Positions 50,281-58,639 of a stretch of DNA of 64,000 bases are shown here, one piece after another. This DNA is from Fretibacter sp964410285. GTDB taxonomy: Bacteria > Pseudomonadota > Alphaproteobacteria > Caulobacterales > Maricaulaceae. Under the pieces are notes generated by a model. The model worked only from the letters and a program-made list of their open reading frames with translations, ran no database searches and was not told the DNA's origin. The position numbers were made by a program, and so were the translations under genes. Every line of letters begins with the position of its first letter. The first letter of the stretch is position 1. Where the stretch lies: contig CAYPFR010000008.1 in NCBI GenBank assembly GCA_964410285.1, forward strand, positions 1 to 64,000. The letters run 5' to 3'.

Positions 50281-50952
50281 TTAGGGCTGATTGACTTTAT
50301 CCGTATCGGGCAAGACATGCGTCTCGGCAAAGGCCATGGCCTCCCAATCCTGAAAATCAGGGTCCGACATCAGCTCACTGATATAGGTGTCAGCGCGCGT
50401 CGAGCGCGGCAGGGCGTAACTCTCAAACCGCGTGGCGGCAGGCGCATAAAAAGCATCCGCAATAGACCAATCCTTAAATAAAAACGCGCCGTCATGATCG
50501 GCCAGCCAATCTTGCCAGAGCGCGTCCATTTTCGCGGCGTCCGCAAGGCAGTCTAGCGGCATTTTCCCCGCTGTGCGCCGGCGAAGGTTCATTGGGGCTT
50601 CAGTGCGCAGCGGTCCGAAACCTTCATGCATAAGCTTTGCCGCTTCGCGCGCACGCGCTTTTTGGACCGGGTCTTTGGGCCAGAGATTAGGCACGCATTT
50701 GGCCAGAAATTCACAAATCGCGAGGCTATCGGGGATCATCTCTATCCCGTCTTTTCCGCGCACCTCAAGTACAGGAACAGTCGCCGCAGATGTAAGAGCA
50801 GCGAGCTTTTCCTTATAACCGGGAATATCCAGATCAATCATTCGGGTTGTGAACGGCAGACCGGATTTGCGCAGCACCAACCACGGCCGCAAAGACCAGC
50901 TTGAGTAGTTATAATTCCCAATATGAAGGATGAGATTGTCAGGGCTATGCAT
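50281..50952 (-). CDS. Glutathione S-transferase family protein
   Basis: 223 residues. Thioredoxin-like N-terminal domain beginning LILHIGNYNYSSWSLRPWLVLRKSGLPF with the Ser-rich glutathione site, then VPVLEV and DSLAICEFLA, and an all-helical C-terminal domain. It starts 8 bp after ileS on the same strand, so it is probably in the same operon. Substrate not predictable. Confidence 0.88.
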   Translation of the reverse strand: MHSPDNLILHIGNYNYSSWSLRPWLVLRKSGLPFTTRMIDLDIPGYKEKLAALTSAATVPVLEVRGKDGIEMIPDSLAICEFLAKCVPNLWPKDPVQKARAREAAKLMHEGFGPLRTEAPMNLRRRTAGKMPLDCLADAAKMDALWQDWLADHDGAFLFKDWSIADAFYAPAATRFESYALPRSTRADTYISELMSDPDFQDWEAMAFAETHVLPDTDKVNQP

Positions 50953-50960
50953 ATCCGCGT

Positions 50961-53948
50961 CTACCCTAGCGCCGTGATTGCAGCAGCATCGCGCGGGGTG
51001 ATCTCGTCCTCGCCTTTAAAATATTTCCAGCTTCGCTCACATTTTTTATAGCCGTTGTTTTGCGACAAGGCCTGCACGGAAATGGTGTCCACCTTGGATG
51101 AAAGATCACATTCCGAAACAATGAGATAATCAGCCAGCGTATCAGATGGATCCGCAGGGTCGGCGTAATCATCGCGGCGGGTCACGCCCAGCGCGGTCAG
51201 CGCCGACATCAGCGCCTTGTCCGCCGGCGCAGTGACCCGCGCCTCAAGGCTTGAGCCAATAATCTTGTCTTTGCGCATCGGTTCAATAAATTCTGAGCAC
51301 TGCGTTCTAAAGGCCCGCACTGTGTCGATCTTTTCGGCTAATGCCGGATTGCGCCAATCCCTGGGCGCATCCAGATAAGTTTGCAAATGCACAGAGCCAT
51401 TTTCATCGGGGTAGCGCGTCTGCCAAACCTCTTCCATTGTGAAGGACAAGATCGGCGCAAGCCATGTTGTCAGCCGCAAGAAAATCTCGTTCATTACCGT
51501 GCGGCACGCGCGGCGGCGGGCCGAGCCAAGCGGATCACAATAAAGCGCATCTTTGCGAATATCGAAATAAAAGGCCGAGAGGTCTACCGTACAAAAATTA
51601 AACAGCGTGCTGAAAATGCGTTTATGGTCATGGCCCGCGACCCAATTTGCGTGGTCCTCGGTGATTTGCGAAAGTCGGTGCAGCGCCCATTTTTCAAGCG
51701 CGGGCATATCCGCGTAATCCACTTTTTCGGCCTCGTCGAAACCATCCAGCGCGCCGATCATATAGCGCAAAGTATTGCGCAGCTTGCGGTAGGCATCGAC
51801 ATTAGTTTGGATGATCTCCCGCCCGATTTTCAGATCATTTGACCAATCAGATGAGGCCACCCAAAGACGCATAATCTCTGCGCCATATTGTTTAGAAATG
51901 TCTTCGGGACTCATGGTGTTACCAAGAGATTTGGACATTTTTAGCCCCTTCTCATCGACCACAAACCCGTGGGTCAGTACGGCATCATAGGGGGCCTGCC
52001 CGTAGACCGCGCAGCTCTGGAGAAGACTTGATTGGAACCAGCCGCGGTGCTGGTCTGAACCTTCGAGGTATAAATCCGCGCGGTCGGGTAGATCATTGCG
52101 CCGCTTAAGGCAAAAGGCATGCGTACTGCCGCTATCAAACCAGACATCAAGAATATCGGTGACCTTCTCCCAGCCTGCGTTGTTATCTGGCATAAACTCA
52201 GCGAGCGAGGTCTCAAACCAGCCGTCAACGCCCTGCTCTGCGACCTTGGCGAGGATGCGTTCATTAATGGCATCGGCGTCATCGCGCTCCGTGTGAAGCT
52301 CCCCGTTCGGACCAATAATCAAGGTGATTGGCACGCCCCAATTGCGCTGGCGAGAAATCAGCCAGTCAGGCCGGTCCGCCACCATGGTCGCAAGGCGGTT
52401 ACGGCCGCGCTCTGGGAAAAACTTCGTTTTTTCAATTGCCGCCATCGCCGTATCGCGCAGGCCGCCGCTACTCATAGAAACAAACCACTGCGGGGTGGCG
52501 CGGCGAATAACAGGGGCTTTGCTCCGCCAAGAGTGGGCATCACGCAAAGTCATAACTCCGCGCGCCAGCAAGTTCCCGCACTCAACTAGCGCTTTGAGGA
52601 CTTCGCCGTTCGCCTTACCGTCCTGACCGCGTTTCTTGCCTGATGTACGAATAACATCAAGGCCCTGAAACCGGGTCGGCATAACGTCGGTGTAACAGCC
52701 CGCATCATCAAGGGTCATGGGGACAATGGGAGTGATGCCGAGCGCTTCAAGCTTGGTCGCATTGCTCATCCAAACGATATAATCATCCTCACCATGGCTC
52801 GGCGCGGTATGGACAAAGCCTGTACCCGCATCGGCGGTGACGTGAGAGCCTTCTAGGAGGGGTACGGGGAAATCATATTTGCCCTCCGCGCCGTCCATGT
52901 TTTTGAGGGGGTGATTGAGTTTTACGCTCTCAAAATCTTTACCGGCCAAGACTTCCACGACTCTGAAAGATTTAATTAGTCCAGCTTTTTTCACCTCAGG
53001 CCATAACTTTTGTGCACAGATTAGTTTCTCCCCTTTCTTGGTCCAAGGAGGAAAATCCGACTCTTCCAATTCTGTAACCTCATACATTGCATAAGAGAAT
53101 TTTGTTGAAAAACTCACTGCGCGGTTTGCCGGGATTGTCCATGGGGTAGTTGTCCAGATAACCACTGATGCTTCAGACAACCGCTCCTGCCGTTTATACC
53201 AATCAGGTTTTTCCTGCCTATGCGCATTGGAAGATTTGGGATCTAAGAGAAATCCTACCGTCTCCCGAACAGGAAACTTCACATAAATCTGCGTGGCCTT
53301 TTTATCGTGATATTCAACTTCGGCTTCGGCCAATGCTGTCTGCTCGACGGGGGACCACATGACGGGCTTGGAGCCGCGGTATAGCTGCCCCGTTTTGGCA
53401 ATCTTTAGAAGCTCGCCGCAAATATCGGCCTCGGATTGGAAATTCATTGTCTTATAGGGATTATCCCATTCCCCGATCACGCCAAGGCGTTTGAATTCCT
53501 CGCGCTGAATATCCAGCCAGCCAGCGGCATATTCACGGCAGCGCTTGCGAAATTCGGGGCCGCTGACTTCGTCCTTAGAACGGCCCTTACCGCGAAATTC
53601 TTCTTCGACTTTCCATTCAATCGGCAGGCCGTGACAATCCCAGCCCGGCACGTAATGCGCGTTATAACCTGCCATTTGATGGCTGCGATTAATGATGTCT
53701 TTGAGAATTTTATTGAGCGCCGTCCCCATATGGATATGCCCATTGGCATAGGGCGGCCCGTCATGCAGGATATAAGGCCCCTTCGGATTTTCCGCCGCGC
53801 GCTGGCGGCCAAACAAATCCATCTTCTCCCATTTTTCAATCCACTGCGGTTCGCGCTTGGGCAGGCCCGCACGCATCGGAAAATCGGTTTTGGGAAGGAA
53901 GAGAGTCTCGCGGTAATCGCGGCGTGGTGTGTCGTTATCAGCAGTCAT
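50961..53948 (-). CDS. ileS: Isoleucine-tRNA ligase
   Basis: 995 residues from the ATG at 53948; the frame extends to 54092 without conservation. Class I synthetase. The HIGH-type motif reads PYANGHIHMGTALNK (last His replaced by Thr). The CP1 editing domain has TTTPWTIPAN, and KMSKS is GLKMSKSLGNTMSP. WFDSGSTHAFCL precedes the KMSKS region. A segment covering the start of the editing domain (about 52,900-53,330) is noticeably more AT-rich than the rest of the gene. Confidence 0.97.
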   Translation of the reverse strand: MTADNDTPRRDYRETLFLPKTDFPMRAGLPKREPQWIEKWEKMDLFGRQRAAENPKGPYILHDGPPYANGHIHMGTALNKILKDIINRSHQMAGYNAHYVPGWDCHGLPIEWKVEEEFRGKGRSKDEVSGPEFRKRCREYAAGWLDIQREEFKRLGVIGEWDNPYKTMNFQSEADICGELLKIAKTGQLYRGSKPVMWSPVEQTALAEAEVEYHDKKATQIYVKFPVRETVGFLLDPKSSNAHRQEKPDWYKRQERLSEASVVIWTTTPWTIPANRAVSFSTKFSYAMYEVTELEESDFPPWTKKGEKLICAQKLWPEVKKAGLIKSFRVVEVLAGKDFESVKLNHPLKNMDGAEGKYDFPVPLLEGSHVTADAGTGFVHTAPSHGEDDYIVWMSNATKLEALGITPIVPMTLDDAGCYTDVMPTRFQGLDVIRTSGKKRGQDGKANGEVLKALVECGNLLARGVMTLRDAHSWRSKAPVIRRATPQWFVSMSSGGLRDTAMAAIEKTKFFPERGRNRLATMVADRPDWLISRQRNWGVPITLIIGPNGELHTERDDADAINERILAKVAEQGVDGWFETSLAEFMPDNNAGWEKVTDILDVWFDSGSTHAFCLKRRNDLPDRADLYLEGSDQHRGWFQSSLLQSCAVYGQAPYDAVLTHGFVVDEKGLKMSKSLGNTMSPEDISKQYGAEIMRLWVASSDWSNDLKIGREIIQTNVDAYRKLRNTLRYMIGALDGFDEAEKVDYADMPALEKWALHRLSQITEDHANWVAGHDHKRIFSTLFNFCTVDLSAFYFDIRKDALYCDPLGSARRRACRTVMNEIFLRLTTWLAPILSFTMEEVWQTRYPDENGSVHLQTYLDAPRDWRNPALAEKIDTVRAFRTQCSEFIEPMRKDKIIGSSLEARVTAPADKALMSALTALGVTRRDDYADPADPSDTLADYLIVSECDLSSKVDTISVQALSQNNGYKKCERSWKYFKGEDEITPRDAAAITALG

Positions 53949-54165
53949 AATAATCTCGAATTTTAGCGCAAATTGGTTTTTTTCCCGACACGCAGATGGC
54001 CAATTAAGCCCCGCATATCGGGCTGGTAATTCGAGATATAATCGGCTGCCGCTGCATGCGCCCGCGATACCATAGGCCAGCGTAATCGCCAAGCAGCAAT
54101 TGCCCCCTCTAGGGCTTGACTGTCATTGGTGTCCTCGGGCTACTCTTTTAATGCCGAAGTGCCAA

Positions 54166-54525
54166 TCAGACTCCAAGTTCATTTATCAGTTCGCGCTTTA
54201 TCCGCGCTAGGGTAAACCCAATATTGCGGCGGCGGGACTTGACCTTGGGTAGCTCCGCGAGCCGCGCCCTGTAATGCGGTTCATATTTTTTCAGCAGCTC
54301 CTTGTGCATAGAACGGATCATCAGAATATGCCCACCGCGCACAAGGACAAAATAGAGCAGGGAAAAGCTAAGGATCGCCGCGTTCTGATTGAGCAAATTT
54401 TCGCGCTCCGTGATGGCGCGGGCAGCCAGAAGTGCAAACACCAGAACCGCCGCGCTGGGCAGCACGCAGCGCTGTAACCAGCAGCGCAAGGACAAATATC
54501 GCGCTTCAAGCTCGGCCGTGGTCAT
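54166..54525 (-). CDS. Small membrane protein of unknown function
   Basis: 119 residues from the ATG at 54525, 19 bp after the glutathione transferase gene. Two hydrophobic helices (CVLPSAAVLVFALLAAR and NAAILSFSLLYFVLVRGGHI) are followed by a basic, helical C-terminal tail. No recognised family. Probably in an operon with the GST. Confidence 0.6.
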   Translation of the reverse strand: MTTAELEARYLSLRCWLQRCVLPSAAVLVFALLAARAITERENLLNQNAAILSFSLLYFVLVRGGHILMIRSMHKELLKKYEPHYRARLAELPKVKSRRRNIGFTLARIKRELINELGV

Positions 54526-54544
54526 CAGGCGGGCCGCATGACGG

Positions 54545-55147
54545 CTAACGCGGCTTATCGGTGATAAGCATATGGCGGGGGTGCTCTGCCACGCGGGAGA
54601 GCCATGCGCGCGTGCGCGGATATTTCGAAAGGTCAAACCCGCCCTCATTCGCAACATGAGTGTAGGCATAAAGCGCAATGTCGGCCACGGTCGGCCCGCC
54701 GCCAACAAACCAGTTCGCAACCCCTAAATGTGCTTCCATAACATCCAAAGCGGCGTAGCCTTTTTCCGCAAGTGCCGGTAGCTGCTCGCTCCGCGCTTCC
54801 ATATCATAATGACGAATGAAACGAGCCACTGCGATAGAAGGTTCGTGCTTATATTGCTCAAAGAACATCCACTGCAGGCATTTGGCCTGGTCAAAAACGT
54901 TTTTAGGCCAATAGGGCGTGCCCTCGGCAAGGAAAAATAAGATCGCGTTGGATTCTGCTATTCGCCGGCCATCCGCCAGCTCTAATAGCGGGATTTGGCC
55001 CGCAGGATTTATTGCGCGAAAGGCCTTGGTCTGGGTTTCGCCCTTAATAATATCAACGCCCACATGCTCATATTCGAGCCCGAGATAAGACAATAGCAGC
55101 CGGACTTTATAACTGTTACCCGATGGCAGATAATCATAAAGCTTCAC
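54545..55147 (-). CDS. Glutathione S-transferase family protein
   Basis: 200 residues. KLYDYLPSGNSYKVRLLLSYLGLEYEHV is the N-terminal thioredoxin fold with the Ser/Asn active-site region. GQIPLLELADGRRIAESNAILFFLAEG is the glutathione-binding block, and GGPTVADIALYAYTHVA is the conserved N-capping box of the helical domain. Different subfamily from the GST after ileS. Role in detoxification inferred. Confidence 0.92.
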   Translation of the reverse strand: MKLYDYLPSGNSYKVRLLLSYLGLEYEHVGVDIIKGETQTKAFRAINPAGQIPLLELADGRRIAESNAILFFLAEGTPYWPKNVFDQAKCLQWMFFEQYKHEPSIAVARFIRHYDMEARSEQLPALAEKGYAALDVMEAHLGVANWFVGGGPTVADIALYAYTHVANEGGFDLSKYPRTRAWLSRVAEHPRHMLITDKPR

Positions 55148-55193
55148 TGGGTTCTCCTCTTGGCGGCAGGTACGGGCCGCCCAAGAGGGGCGT

Positions 55194-55511
55194 TTAGGCG
55201 GCGCGGACCGCTTTCTCTTTAGCGAGATCCGTCAGATCACGCCAGTCAGGATTTTTGCGTTCAATCAGCGCATCGACCCACTCACGCGAGGCTTTTTTGA
55301 GCGCCGCCGCGCGGCTCGTCGCCGCTTCAATACTGTCATGGCGCTCGGCATGCACCAATTGGTCAATCCGAAAGGCGTCATAGCTGGCGCGCCCAATGCG
55401 GTGCTGAGTGAGGCGGTGGCGCAGATCGCGCGTTGTGCCAATAAAGATGGGGCCGCCGGCGCCCTTGGAGGCCGAAGGGCCGCTTAGGATGTATGTATAA
55501 TGGTGTCTCAT
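55194..55511 (-). CDS. GIY-YIG nuclease-domain protein
   Basis: 105 residues, a minimal UvrC-N-like domain: HHYTYILSG, IFIGTTRDLRHRLTQHRIG and the Glu region AATSRAAALKKASREWVDALI. An insertion SASKGAGG splits the usual YVYIL..GTLYIG pair. These small proteins are frequent in alphaproteobacteria, and their substrate is unknown. Confidence 0.85.
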   Translation of the reverse strand: MRHHYTYILSGPSASKGAGGPIFIGTTRDLRHRLTQHRIGRASYDAFRIDQLVHAERHDSIEAATSRAAALKKASREWVDALIERKNPDWRDLTDLAKEKAVRAA

Positions 55512-55572
55512 AATGTCTTTCTAGCCTTGAAGCGTGAACAAAAAGTGAACACTGGGGGATGGCCTTATTTTT

Positions 55573-55642
55573 TTATCCATTATCTGTGGATAACATTGTG
55601 AATATGACCGTAAACTGAACATCATAGTTAATAAAACCTTAA
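55573..55642. promoter_or_regulatory. DnaA-like boxes next to a perfect CtrA-type box
   Basis: TTATCCATT (55573-55581) is two mismatches from the DnaA box, TGTGGATAA (55585-55593) is a perfect box in reverse, and TTAA-N7-TTAA (55628-55642) is a perfect CtrA core. Such combinations occur in the Caulobacter origin and in doubly regulated promoters. Confidence 0.55.
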
Positions 55643-55816
55643 CAAAAGCAACAGGATAGCGGAAGGCTCCTCCTATGGTTGGTGAGTTGCCCTCACGTGA
55701 CAACAGGGGGATTGTCTGGGGACAACTCACAAAGTCTAGGTAACAAACTTGCGTGCCAACTCCCAATCACGCCGATTCACATTGATGTGTGCCTCTGGTG
55801 AGCAGGCCCGACAGGG

Positions 55817-55861
55817 CTTGGGGGCTTGGGGGCTTGGGGGCTTGGGGGCTTGGGGGGGGGG
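55817..55861. repeat. CTTGGGGG tandem repeat, five copies
   Basis: Five consecutive 8-bp units CTTGGGGG, the last extended to ten G. The plus strand has five G-runs of at least five separated by CTT, a strong G-quadruplex pattern. It lies 42 bp downstream of the cysS stop. Confidence 0.95.
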
Positions 55862-55902
55862 CTTACCGTATTTGGCGAATCATGGCTGCGATATTATAGC
55901 GC

Positions 55903-57492
55903 CTAGGCTTTGCGCAGTTTCGAGCGCCCATCCGCGCCGGTTTCAAGAATAAGGTCTTTGGCCTTCAGGGTCTCGCGGATGGCGTCAGAGGCAGAGAAGG
56001 CCGCGCCCATGGCAGCTTTATCCCCGGCCTGCTTCGCCGCCATCGCCTCTGCCCGCACGCGGTCATACTCCGCGGCCAGCGCATGGTCAGCCTCGGATAT
56101 ACCGCCCGAGAACCACTCTTCGGGGGCATGCTGAAGGAGGCCGAGAAGGTTCGCGTAAGCCAAGAATTTTCCAACCTTTTGAGTAATAGCCTGATGGACT
56201 TTTTGTTTTCGCTCATCTTCTGTACCACCGACATAAACAGGAACATTGGGGTTTAACAACGGCAACCCTGAACCATCTTCAGGCGTGACAGAAAATTGAA
56301 ATTCATGCTCTCTTCCAATGTAATCTAAAAAGTCATTAACTTCAGTCCTGAGAACACTTACTTCAGAAAAGTACTCAGGGGTATTCAAGTCATCGAAAAG
56401 TCGTTTGGCCGCATAGATTGGCAAAGCATAATCCGAATATATCAATGACGAAGAGCGATATCGCGAAATTGAGCGATACCAGCCATCTAACTGCTCTTTA
56501 CTCTCCTTAAGCAAATCCTCCGTCCACGTAAGCTCGCTTCTGTAATGCGCTTTGAGCAAGGCGAGGCGGATCACCTCCCCGTCCCAGTCTTTGAGCAGAT
56601 CGCGGATGAGCTTCACATTACCCAGTGATTTGGACATCTTTGTGTCGCCCATATTGAGGAACTCATTATGCACCCAATAATTGGCCATGGGCTGATCGTG
56701 AGCGCAATTACTTTGCGCGATCTCGTTTTCATGGTGCGGAAATTTAAGATCCACGCCCCCGCAGTGAATATCAATCGTCTCTCGGCCCGTGCCTTTGGTC
56801 AGCGTTTCCTTGGCCATGGCAGAGCATTCAATATGCCAGCCGGGACGGCCTCTCATGTTTGACCCTTTAGGGCCAAAGGGCGCGTCCCAGCCAACGCCGC
56901 CCAGCTCCGGCTTCCAGAGGACAAAATCCGCCGCATTTTTCTTGCGAGCAACCTCGCCCTCCCCGACTCTATCTCCCCCGCGCAGGGCGTCCAGCGTATT
57001 GCCCGATAACTTTCCGTAATCGCCATATTTGGAAACATCGAAAAACACATGGCCGTCACTGGCATAGGCAAAGCCCTTGTCCAGCAAATCAGAAATCATA
57101 TCGATCATGCCGCCAATATTTTCCGTCGCCAGCGGCTGATGGGTCGGCTCAAGGCAGCCAATGGCCGCAAGGTCTTCATTATATATACGCGCGTATTTTT
57201 CGGTAATTACCGATATGTCCACGCCTTGCGCTTTGGCGGCTGCAATGATTTTGTCGTCAACATCTGTGATATTGCGGGCATAAACAACATGGTCTTTCCC
57301 GTAAATATGACGCAGGACACGAAACAAAACATCCGCAACGACGGCCGCGCGGGCATTGCCAATATGAGCATAGCTATAGACCGTGGGGCCGCAGTTATAC
57401 ATCGTCACCCGCTTGGCGTTTTGCGGGATAAAGCGCTCTTTTTCGCGGGTCAGCGAATTATACAGCGTCAGCGGATGATCTGTCGTGCTCAT
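55903..57492 (-). CDS. cysS: Cysteine-tRNA ligase
   Basis: 529 residues from the ATG at 57492; an upstream ATG at 57543 is less likely. YNCGPTVYSYAHIGNARA holds the zinc Cys and HIGN motif, CGGVDLKFPHHENEIAQS the zinc site, and DTKMSKSLGN the KMSKS loop. It is longer than the usual 460-500 residues. The extra length is in the helical region after KMSKS (about residues 325-450), encoded by a distinctly AT-rich stretch (56,155-56,530). Confidence 0.96.
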   Translation of the reverse strand: MSTTDHPLTLYNSLTREKERFIPQNAKRVTMYNCGPTVYSYAHIGNARAAVVADVLFRVLRHIYGKDHVVYARNITDVDDKIIAAAKAQGVDISVITEKYARIYNEDLAAIGCLEPTHQPLATENIGGMIDMISDLLDKGFAYASDGHVFFDVSKYGDYGKLSGNTLDALRGGDRVGEGEVARKKNAADFVLWKPELGGVGWDAPFGPKGSNMRGRPGWHIECSAMAKETLTKGTGRETIDIHCGGVDLKFPHHENEIAQSNCAHDQPMANYWVHNEFLNMGDTKMSKSLGNVKLIRDLLKDWDGEVIRLALLKAHYRSELTWTEDLLKESKEQLDGWYRSISRYRSSSLIYSDYALPIYAAKRLFDDLNTPEYFSEVSVLRTEVNDFLDYIGREHEFQFSVTPEDGSGLPLLNPNVPVYVGGTEDERKQKVHQAITQKVGKFLAYANLLGLLQHAPEEWFSGGISEADHALAAEYDRVRAEAMAAKQAGDKAAMGAAFSASDAIRETLKAKDLILETGADGRSKLRKA

Positions 57493-57552
57493 AGGCTGCG
57501 ACTTAGCCCTATTTGCCCTTGTTTTAAAGAGCGTAATTCCCACCTATTTGCT

Positions 57553-58158
57553 ATGAGATTACAACAAATAATCGCCGGCAGCCTTGTGGCAATCATGTTT
57601 GCTATTGGTATTTACAATGCCCTGCAACCCGATGCAGGATTACTGAAATTTCGCGCGGTCGATAATCTGGCCTATGGCAATGGCAATACAAACGGCATGA
57701 GCGTGTCCATGGTGCGGGCCTTTCTTGATGAAAACCCGCAGGTCGATACGCTCGTGATGGGTAAAATGCCCGGCACAAAAGACGCTGATATGAATATCAA
57801 AATCGCGCGAGAGATACGAAAACGCGGACTGAAAACACATCTACCCAGAAACGGGTTTATCGCCTCCGGCGCAGTGGACTTGTTCCTCGCCGGCACGCAG
57901 CGCACGATGGAGTGCGGCGGCATGATCGGTGTGCATAGTTGGGGGCTAACGGGGGACCGAACAGGTACAATCTCGCCCAAGACGATAGGCGTAGATCGCC
58001 GCCAAAAATTTCACGAAAAATTCCTGCGCGATATGGGTATTGACCCCGCGTTTTACGTCTTTACCCGCGAAGCCGCAGAGCCAAGCCAGCTACATTTTAT
58101 GAGCGCAGAAGAAATCGCGCGCTTTGGCCTTTTAACCGAGCCCGCTTGCCGCGAATGA
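57553..58158 (+). CDS. Membrane-anchored ClpP/crotonase-fold protein
   Basis: 201 residues from the ATG at 57553. One N-terminal hydrophobic anchor (IIAGSLVAIMFAIGIY) is followed by a domain like the periplasmic ClpP-related group (COG3904-like): IAREIRKRGLKTH, NGFIASGAVDLFLAGTQRT (Ser of a possible Ser-His pair) and GGMIGVHSWG (His). The AEEIARFGLLT C-terminus is also typical. It may be a serine protease facing the periplasm. Divergent from cysS. Confidence 0.7.
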   Translation: MRLQQIIAGSLVAIMFAIGIYNALQPDAGLLKFRAVDNLAYGNGNTNGMSVSMVRAFLDENPQVDTLVMGKMPGTKDADMNIKIAREIRKRGLKTHLPRNGFIASGAVDLFLAGTQRTMECGGMIGVHSWGLTGDRTGTISPKTIGVDRRQKFHEKFLRDMGIDPAFYVFTREAAEPSQLHFMSAEEIARFGLLTEPACRE

Positions 58159-58176
58159 TCGCCGGCCGAGCGCCGC

Positions 58177-58554
58177 CTAGCCGCGCTCACGGATAAGGCG
58201 CCGGCCGCGTCGCTGCGCCTCGGTTTCTGGCGGCGGCGCGTAGATATGGGCGCGGTAATACAGCCCCGCCATGCGGGCCGCAAAGAAGACGGCGGGCAGC
58301 GACACCATCGCCCATTGTAGGTGTTTGGGCAGGGCCAGAAACGTTTCGCCCAAAAGGCCAAGCGATGTACCATCGCCAATTCCAAAACTTGCCATCATGG
58401 GCGCAAAGAACCACAAAATCATGTTCAGCCCCACAAACAGGCTCACTCCGGAATAAAAGAGCTTGGCAAAATCACGGCTGTGATACGCGCTCAAACCGCC
58501 CAAACCGCCGCCGATAAGGGCCGATAAGAAGAATGGTAATATAAGTTCACCCAT
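58177..58554 (-). CDS. Small membrane protein of unknown function
   Basis: 125 residues with about three hydrophobic helices: LILPFFLSALIGGGLGGL, LFYSGVSLFVGLNMILWFFAPMMA and MVSLPAVFFAARMAGLYY, and a basic C-terminus (RRGRRLIRERG). No family recognised. Convergent with the ClpP-fold gene. Confidence 0.65.
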   Translation of the reverse strand: MGELILPFFLSALIGGGLGGLSAYHSRDFAKLFYSGVSLFVGLNMILWFFAPMMASFGIGDGTSLGLLGETFLALPKHLQWAMVSLPAVFFAARMAGLYYRAHIYAPPPETEAQRRGRRLIRERG

Positions 58555-58639
58555 GGATACAGTCTCGTCCCCAGCCTTTAAAATAAGGTGAATTAGTTTA
58601 CCCTAGCCTTTTAGGGGTTTTATGCGGTAAAGGGGCGAT

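Larger units (their letters stand above)
55512..55902. other. 391-bp intergenic region with DnaA/CtrA-like sites and G-run repeat
   Basis: Between the GIY-YIG gene and cysS (both minus). It holds an AT-rich part (about 55560-55650) with DnaA-like and CtrA-like boxes, a GANTC site (55773) and a G-rich tandem repeat. A reading frame over 55521-55766 is unsupported. Confidence 0.6.

Noticed and set aside
53949..54092. 48-residue N-terminal extension of isoleucine-tRNA ligase
   Set aside because: No resemblance to known synthetase N-termini; MTADNDTPRRDYRETLFLP at 53948 matches the family start.
55521..55766. 81-codon reading frame in the gap between the GIY-YIG gene and cysS
   Set aside because: It runs over the DnaA/CtrA-like sites, has no protein-like composition and no ribosome-binding site.
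55560..55862. Firm call of a chromosomal origin
   Set aside because: Only one perfect and one weak DnaA box are present, and flanking genes are not typical origin neighbours; kept as a candidate regulatory cluster only.
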